DNA of 64,000 bases, taken from Edolisoma coerulescens. Taxonomy: Eukaryota > Chordata > Aves > Passeriformes > Campephagidae. A program made the position numbers and the translations under genes. The stretch is taken from positions 353,279 through 417,278 of the forward strand of contig VWZW01004076.1 in NCBI GenBank assembly GCA_013397115.1. The letters run 5' to 3'. Below, in pieces: positions 56,882 through 64,000 of the stretch; position 1 is the stretch's first letter; each line of letters opens with the position of its first letter. The notes beneath the pieces are model-generated. The model had not been told where the DNA came from and searched no databases. It saw only the letters and a list, made by a program, of their open reading frames with translations.

Positions 56882-59800
56882 GTACGTTGGCCAATGTTTA
56901 TGGAAGCGCTGCCCCGATTGGGGATTTTTTTTTTTGTGATGCGATGTCCTGTTTACAGTGTGCATTCAATGTGTGCTTTGATATGTGTAACAGCTCTCCT
57001 GTCCCTTGTTTAAAAAGCATTTTGGCAAAAGCCTGTGAATGGGCAGCGTGGAGCACTGGAGATGAGGCTCCTGCAGCGTTTCCTTAATGAAGGTGCTGGC
57101 TGCGCGCGGACGAGCGTTTTAATTTTTATTAAGCGGTGATTAAATGGATCGATTATTGCCGTGCGTAGACTCAGATCAACTCCTTGCAATCTAATTAGTC
57201 AGCACTGGCCTGATAGGCCCTTTCTGCTGCCTCTGCAAGCCGGCTCAACACTAATTATAGTGATGCTGTGGGAGTTGGGAGTGCTTCAACAAAATGTGAG
57301 CTGCAGTAACTTCAGCCTGGTGTTGTGAAAAACAGGATACGGCTCATCCACTGCCGCCGGATCACAGGAGCAGCACACAGTGTTTATAATGAGCCTCAGC
57401 TTTCGGGCTTGATGCAGCTCCCACAGTGGCCTTGGGGGTTTAAAGAGTTGTTTTCTCCCTTTCTCACTTGCAGACTTTCACTTTCGTGAAGGCTGGGAGG
57501 AATCTTCAGGGCAAAGCAGGATTACAGAGCCCCAGCCTGACATCTAAATGTGTTTCTTGCAGCTTGTTGGGGAGCTGGTTAATATAGTCAATATCACACC
57601 CAGGAAGTTTGGATAAAATAGAGAATTAAAGTGTAGGTAGGGAGAACCTTGGAGATTTATCAGATAAGTCAGGAATTTATCCCTTCCTGCTGTAAAATCC
57701 ACCTTAGCTCAAGCCTGTGTCCCAGCCTTCCTCAGCCCATGAGCGCTGTGAAGGCTCATGAGATGAGGGTGATCTGCCTTGGATGAGGCATTAAAAAGCC
57801 AAGATGCCCACCCAAACCCCAATTTTCAGAGTCTCCTGTTGCAAAGCCGCCTTCCACAGGCAGCTTAAGCTCCAGAGAAGCATGGCCAGGGCTGTGGATC
57901 TGTGTCCTCACTCCTTTCCCACAAGGATGGTCACCACCAGCAGAGGAACGTGGATGAGATGCTGGCTTAGCACAGGGGTTGGGTGCTGGCTGCTTTGGCC
58001 CTGCTGGGATGAAACTCTTTTCAGGAGACTCGGTGTGATGGGAGGGCTAATGCTGGTTTCTCTGGGGATTTGAGGGTGTGTTGAGGAAGAAGGGGGATAG
58101 AAGATGATCTTCCGGGGAGCAGCAAGGAATCTGATAAAACAGAAACATTAATTTTTGGCATGTGCGTCACTGGCATCAGCTCTGGCAGGGGACTTCAGCT
58201 CCTAATCTGGACACTTCATCCCTTTGGCTGTTGCTTTCTAAAGCTGTCAAAGGCTCATTTTTCATGGGATATTGAAGCACTTGGGGACTGCTGCAGAAGC
58301 ACCTTGTGGAGACCCATGTTCACCTCGAGACAGAGCAGTGTCTGCTGTGCCTGTCTGAGCACAGCAGGCACAAAACCATCAGATTTTGGTCCTGTTGCCA
58401 ATTCTGGCTGTCAGCAGATTTGGAAACCCATTTCAGGGTCCATGTTGTGGCTCTGACTGCATCCAGATGACCCTGTGGGTGCTGCCTCAGCCCTGGGCTC
58501 TCGGCTGTAAGCTCTGCAAGCTTTGCATCCATTGATGTAGAGAATGGGCACAAAATTGGGATAAAATGCAACTACAGGTTAAAAAGTGTCAGTGTTTTGT
58601 TACACAACTTCTGGAGAGTGGAAAAGAGGACAAAAGAGCCCAGTTAAACTCCAGAACTACTTCAGCGCAAGTGGGAGGTTCTCACCTTAGGAGCAGTTGA
58701 GCCCTTTCAATAGGATGTGGGGAAAAGGGGATTTTCTAAAAAACACTGTATATTAGTATGGCCATTTCTTCCCAGCAACCAGAAATGAGGATGAATTCTT
58801 TAAGGAACTGCTTGAAATGAAAAGCAGATGGAGCATGAAGCATGTGCCATAAACCACTGAGACCGAAGGTGATCAGGAATGTGGAATTCCTGGAGCATCT
58901 CAAAGCAGTGGTGCATCAGAACATGAGGGATTTGAGCTGTCCGAGTGTCTGCGCTCCAGACAGCCACATGTGCACCATCAAAGAGCTCTGAATTGCAAAG
59001 ATACTGGGTTTTGAATGGTTGGAGTCTCTAAATCCTCAATCTGAGAAGCATCCCGGGGTTTGGGGTTAGACAGATAAACCTGTCAAGGGCAGGGTGATAA
59101 ATAATGAGGCTTTTGTAGGACCAGCAAATCTTTGGCCAGCTGGAGTTTTGTGGGATTGGTCCTGTTCACACACTGCACAAACTATCCTGAAAGGAATTGT
59201 CTTTCTCTTTTTTTTTCTCCCCCTTTTCCTCCAAGATTAGGAACTCGTCAACTTTGTTTTGTGGCAAAGTCTTGTGCGTTTTACTGAATGTCCAAGGATT
59301 AAGGAAGAGTTTTCTGAACTTTTGCTGCAGGATTTTAGTGATAAAGATGGCTTGTAATAGATGTTTTCCAGTAGGAACCTCTGAAGATGGAATAATTGGG
59401 TTGTGCTGAGCCTGAGAACACCTGTAGTTTTCCTTTAAACAGGAATTCACTCCATTTGGCAGGTGTCTGTGACCTTTGTGTTTAGGCCTCTATCTTAAAA
59501 AACAGAGTGACTCAACTTCATCCTGATCCTGTCAAATTGGCTCAGAGCACTTGTGCATCAATTTTATTACTCTTTAAGACTCAAACTGTAGGAGCTTCCA
59601 GAAATTTCTTTATATTGAGGCTGGTTTGAGTGAAGGATTCTGCCTGGACTCAGATACAAGATTTCTGAAGCTCCCAAAATTGCCGTCCTCATTCTTCAGT
59701 GTTATTTTCTGGTACAACCCAGAGGAACAAACACAAACGCAGTGCCTGAAGTGCCCAGTGGGAAATTTGAGGTGCCTGAGATTTTTATGGTGAGCTTTGA

Positions 59801-62800
59801 TGCTGTGTTCTTACATCTCCATATCCCCTCACCTCCTGAGGAGGGAAAATGAAGGAAAAAGAGGAGAACTGAGGTTTATTCTGTCTCTCCCTGTCTTTCT
59901 GGGCCTGTGTTTTTGGTACGTGGCTGTGGTGAGTGGATAGCTCAGCTGGAAGTGTGGATTTCTCCCTGTCCTTGGTCCTGCAGAGGGTCCCTAAGCAGCT
60001 CCTGAGGTCTGCTGGCAGCATCCTTGGGATTTGCTGTGGTGTTTTGCAGGAGGGAGATCTCCAAAGCTCTCTGCAGTGTGGGCATGCTTAGATGGAAGGC
60101 TTGGAAACATCAGAAAAACAGGACTTGAAAGAGAACTTTTGTCTTGCTGGTTGTCTAAGGTAGCTCAGAGCTTAAACCTTGATCTGAACCCAGAGCTGAA
60201 ACGTTGGCCATGGGTTGGCTTTGACATGTGCCAAATCCTCATCAGCTTTCCTGCCTGGTTGCCTTGGCCACCTCATCTGGCAGGATTCCAGTCCTGAGGA
60301 AGGAGGGGAAATAAAGGGATTGCAGAGAGGCTTTTCCCCTTCTCTTGCATGCCTCTCCTGCCCTAGATCAGATCTGAGGGAGCTCCTGCATCGCTCTGCA
60401 GCCCTTCATCCCTAAATATCACCTGGGTACCAAAGTTTAACATCCTGAACTTGTCATGATTCCCCAAAACATCCAACCTGGGTTGGTTTGGGGTCTCTTT
60501 GTGTCAGTGGTGGATGGGGATGTTCTAAAACTCATAAAAACATCATGTTTTGTCTGCGGATGTTTCCTTCCAAGAGACCCAGGATTTCCTGGAAAATGGG
60601 CTGAAGGCAGCAAGATGGGAAGGGAAAAGTCTGAGCCTTGATCTGATTTTTCATGCCTCTCTTCTCTCAGCACATGCTTGGCTTCTGCTCCAAACTCCCT
60701 GAGTGGATTTCCTTTTCCAGTTAAGTTCTTAGTCCCACTCTCTCTGTGATTTACTCTTCACAGGACTTCAGGGAAGATTCATGTTCACAACATTGGGCAG
60801 AGTCCAGCAGCCATCACAGAAATGAAAGCCCAGCTTGAGGGCATTAGGAGAAGTTTGTAATTCTGGGTTTTACAGTGTTTTTAATATTAAAAAGCTATTT
60901 TTTAAAAAAATTAGGGCTTTCATAGACTCATCCTTGCTGCTGAGCTGTGGGTCAGTGTAATTAAACTTGCTTTACATGGGGTATTTCAGAGAACTGGGAA
61001 GGAACACGAACAGCCAGTTCAGAGAACGTCCATCAGTTATGATTTTGATTTAGTAAATGTACAATTAATACACTCAAGGAGCTGTAAACCCCGTTTGTGG
61101 GGCTGCTGGTCATCACCTTGCTGCTGTGGAATCCCAAGCAAATTGCTGCAGTTTCCCCCTGAAACTGTAACCTTGTCTGTACAAACTGTGACTTCTCAGA
61201 AATCCAGGCAGGTAAAATGGAACTGTCACATTGATGAATGTAATTGCTTCCCATTCCAGTGTGTGGCTGTGCCTTAATTTCAGGGGATTGCTCCTGTGAC
61301 AGTCAGCTACTCACATTCCACAGCTGGACCGAGAGCTGATTTTGTACTATGAATTTACCTGGTGCAGGTGGAGTGACACCTTTTTCAGTGGCTTTATGAG
61401 CCTGTCACAGATGAAATGCCATCATAAAGCAGCCCACCTTCTTCTGAACGAAGCCATGGCAGTCTATGGGCTGCAAAACATCCTGAAAATGTTCACCAGA
61501 TGTTGGCTTTTAAGAGGCAGAAAGGTAAATTGTGGGTAACGCTGGATTTCAGTGTCTGTGGCAGGTGGATCTATACAAGGAGAGGCAGTGTTTGGTCATG
61601 ACTGCAATTAAAGAGTGAGCAATCAGCTTTGGGAAGGAGTGTGTTTAAAAATTACAATTACAATAATTGTAATTATTGTCTCCATTACAAAGTGAATTTT
61701 GCTGCCCACCAGAAGGATTCTTGATCCTAGAATCTTATCTGGCTGATTATGGATTAAAGAAAGTGCTGGAAGTCTTGGACCCAGCCAGGATGAATCACAG
61801 AATCATTGAAGTTGGAAAAAAACCTCCAAGATTGAGTCCAAGCTGTACCCAATCCCCACCTTGTCACCAGCCCAGAGCACTGAGTGCCACCTTCAGGAGT
61901 TCCTTGGACACCTCCAGGGATAGGGACTCCACCAACCCCTGGACAGCCCATTCCAGTGTTTAACAACCCTTTCCATGTGGAAATTCCTGCTGATGTCCAT
62001 CTGAACCTCCCCTGGTGTAGCTTGAGGCCGTGTCTTTATGAGGCATAAGGACCTCCATGACCAGCAAGGGCTCCTTTGCCTGGACTGAAACTGAAAATGA
62101 ACTGTTGTGATGCCCTTCAAGGCTTCTTCCTTCTGCCCTCTCATCCTATGGTTTAACTACCTGAACCTTTTTAAAAAAAAGATATTATTTGTTTCTCTGG
62201 ACCTGGTTGTCCTTTCAGAAATGATTTCAAAGCTTCCAGGCATTGTCATCCCTGACCTTTCATATTGGAAGGACTCCCTTGTCCAAAAAGCAATATTCTG
62301 GAGTGATAGAGAATCCTCTGAACCAGGGTGTGACCGTGTCTACTCATGAAACCACCCCTCAGTCCCATTTGTCCTGCCAAATCCTTCCTTTTCTCTAAAG
62401 GTCCCCGGGCAGTTTGGAGTGTGAGGTAGGAGTCTGCAGCTGTTGGACTCAGGATCACGGGAAGTCTTCATCTGTGAGAATTAAGTTCCAGGCCCTTTGG
62501 GTTGCCAGGAGTGGTCAGGAATGTGACCTGTGGTTTCTGAATCTTCCCAATAAATTGAAAGGAATTTGCCTGGGAACAGCTGGTCCGATGACTTCTGAAA
62601 GGTCAAGCTCATATTTGCGTGCTTGAGATGTCTCTTGTCAGGTTTTAGCCTGGAGTTTGAGGATGCTGAGCCTCAGAAGTGCTGTTTGTGTCTGTTCCTC
62701 TCCTGTCTGCAAGCAGGCACCTCACAAGGTGTCCTTTATTCGTGTGGCTGCCTGTCCATTACACATCACCTTTGATTTTTGGGTTTTTACATCCTCCTCC

Positions 62801-64000
62801 CGTCCTTATCTCTGCCCTGCAAATGGTGCAGAAAGCAGATGTTAGATAAGATCCCAAAGTCATTGAGAGGTTTTTGTTCTTCTCATTCCAGTGACAGAGA
62901 TTTTCAGTGTGGCACCAATAACCTCTAAAGCCAAGCCCCCCCTTATCTGATCCAACTCATCGGATTTTACCTCTCAGCAAGGGACTGATCCTGCAAGAGC
63001 TTAGGTGGGCATTTGGGAGCTTGGGGCAGATTCCTGTGTGGGAATTCTGTGCTCTGGAGCCTTCCAGAAGGGGAATTGGGCAGCTCCAAGCTCTTGCAGC
63101 TGTCTCAGAGGAGGAGCACCCCCAAGGATGGTGGCACAGGCAGGCTGAAGGCTGAGGAGACTTTCTCCAGTGCATCCTCTCTGTTCTGTGGGAAAACTTG
63201 TGTTCTCCTGGAGCAATATCAGCTGTTGTCATCTCATCCTTTCTCCTGTGCATCCCCAGTGAGCTCATATCACACATCAGCCTGAAAACAGGAAGGGGAA
63301 GGGAAGCTACTTCAGAGGCTCTTAAATTCATATTCTGACACTTTAATTGTCTTTCTGGCTGCTTTGTGTTTTGGGCTGGTGTGTTTTTTCCAATGGACAT
63401 GAGAGGGGTGAGTGGATGGAAAAGAGAGAAGCTGTTCTTCTTCTTCAGAAGGGCCTGTTAAAGTAAATCTCACTGCAGCCATTCCTGACCCCTGGGACTG
63501 TTTGTTTTTGTGTCCTGCTGCCAGTTTTTGGCTCAGGGTGGCATATTATTGATTCAAAGCTACAGCCTTAGGCTTCTGTCTAGGGAAATATGAAGTGCTT
63601 TGTGTTTTCCTGCCTGAGACAAGAGTAGGGAAGACAAGAGAACATCATGAAGCTCATTAGGGACACAGTCCAGAATGCCTGAAAAGTTGGTAATAAAGAG
63701 GCAGAGTATGGGGGTTTCTGAACCTTAAACTTAGAGTTTCTGCCTTGATCCTCTTCCAAGCTTTGGGGACTGGCAAAACTGAGCAAAAGGCTTCTTGTAT
63801 TTCCTGTTTTGATGATGTCAGAAATGTCTGGTGGCAGTTTTGGTGCTCCTTCTGGTCCCAGATGAACAAAAGTGTGGCTGTGAGAAATCAGATGTTAACA
63901 ATTCAGTTACGTGTTCAAAGTGGGGGCTGAATTTCTGCTTTTTCTCAACGTGAAAAGAACTGATGGTGCCTGTGGCTGGTGTGAGAAGGCTTTCAGTGCT
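56882..64000 (+). other. SLC4A11: SLC4A11 intron, incomplete at window end
   Basis: Starts with the donor GTACGT. The expected next peptide (IIGKNKAVGKYITTT-like, then the first membrane span) was not found on the plus strand, so the intron exceeds 7.1 kb. Contains a CR1 fragment at 61792-62040 (-) and a short A/T-rich palindrome at 61660-61679. No other gene recognised. Confidence 0.75.
61792..62040 (-). repeat. CR1 LINE fragment, second subfamily
   Basis: Contains gaatcacagaatcattgaag, 'tccttggacacctccaggga', 'cagcccattccagtgtttaa' and 'acctcccctggtgtagcttg'. The 5' limit is uncertain and may extend further right. Confidence 0.82.

Noticed and set aside
1..64000. A novel multi-gene, defence-like, CRISPR or phage system
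   Set aside because: The sequence is vertebrate intron and intergenic DNA with a single well-supported gene. No direct-repeat array, operon or cluster of conserved ORFs is present.

Overview
This window is vertebrate nuclear DNA, and almost certainly from a bird. It is intron-rich, has no prokaryotic gene organisation, and carries about twenty fragments of one LINE family whose 3' ends match avian CR1 (the 'ggttggaagggacctt' / 'attctatgattct' 3' terminus and the 'ccctggcacagggtgcccag' internal segment). Their consensus suggests a neoavian, probably passerine, genome. That last step is inference from remembered repeat consensus.

The one gene I can identify with confidence is SLC4A11, on the + strand. 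Eight exons encode the N-terminal cytosolic region of this SLC4-family membrane transporter: 13187-13237, 24007-24150, 33156-33202, 38333-38564, 39808-39889, 48519-48642, 51904-52110 and 56797-56881. The splice phases join without conflict (1,1,0,1,2,0,0,1). The joined product of 318 codons from ATG 13204 follows human SLC4A11 closely, from the MSQNGYF start to the DFTDG motif just before the membrane domain. No membrane-spanning exon is in the window: the last 7.1 kb is intron and the rest of the gene lies past 64000. A second start, ATG 23886, sits in a CpG-rich block and would give a different, acidic/serine-rich N terminus. It runs straight into the exon at 24007.

At the left edge (72 to about 570) are two exon-like segments of another + strand gene, which look like its 3' end. 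By human synteny the gene upstream of SLC4A11 is DNAAF9 (C20orf194); I could not confirm this from sequence, and the reading frame there is broken or ambiguous.

Layout: 1-600, tail of the upstream gene; 600-13186, intergenic DNA and/or the 5' region and first intron of SLC4A11; 13187-56881, SLC4A11 exons with introns of 1.2-10.8 kb; 56882-64000, part of the next intron. Introns hold CR1 fragments on both strands, short tandem duplications, one 25-base N gap, and several CpG-rich patches. No tRNA, rRNA, CRISPR, operon, intact mobile element or new multi-gene system was found. The long ORFs in the introns and flanks show no family signature and look like chance. The points most worth checking are the alternative N terminus, a GC-AG intron, the large intron expansion relative to human, and a 92-bp duplicated intronic segment.
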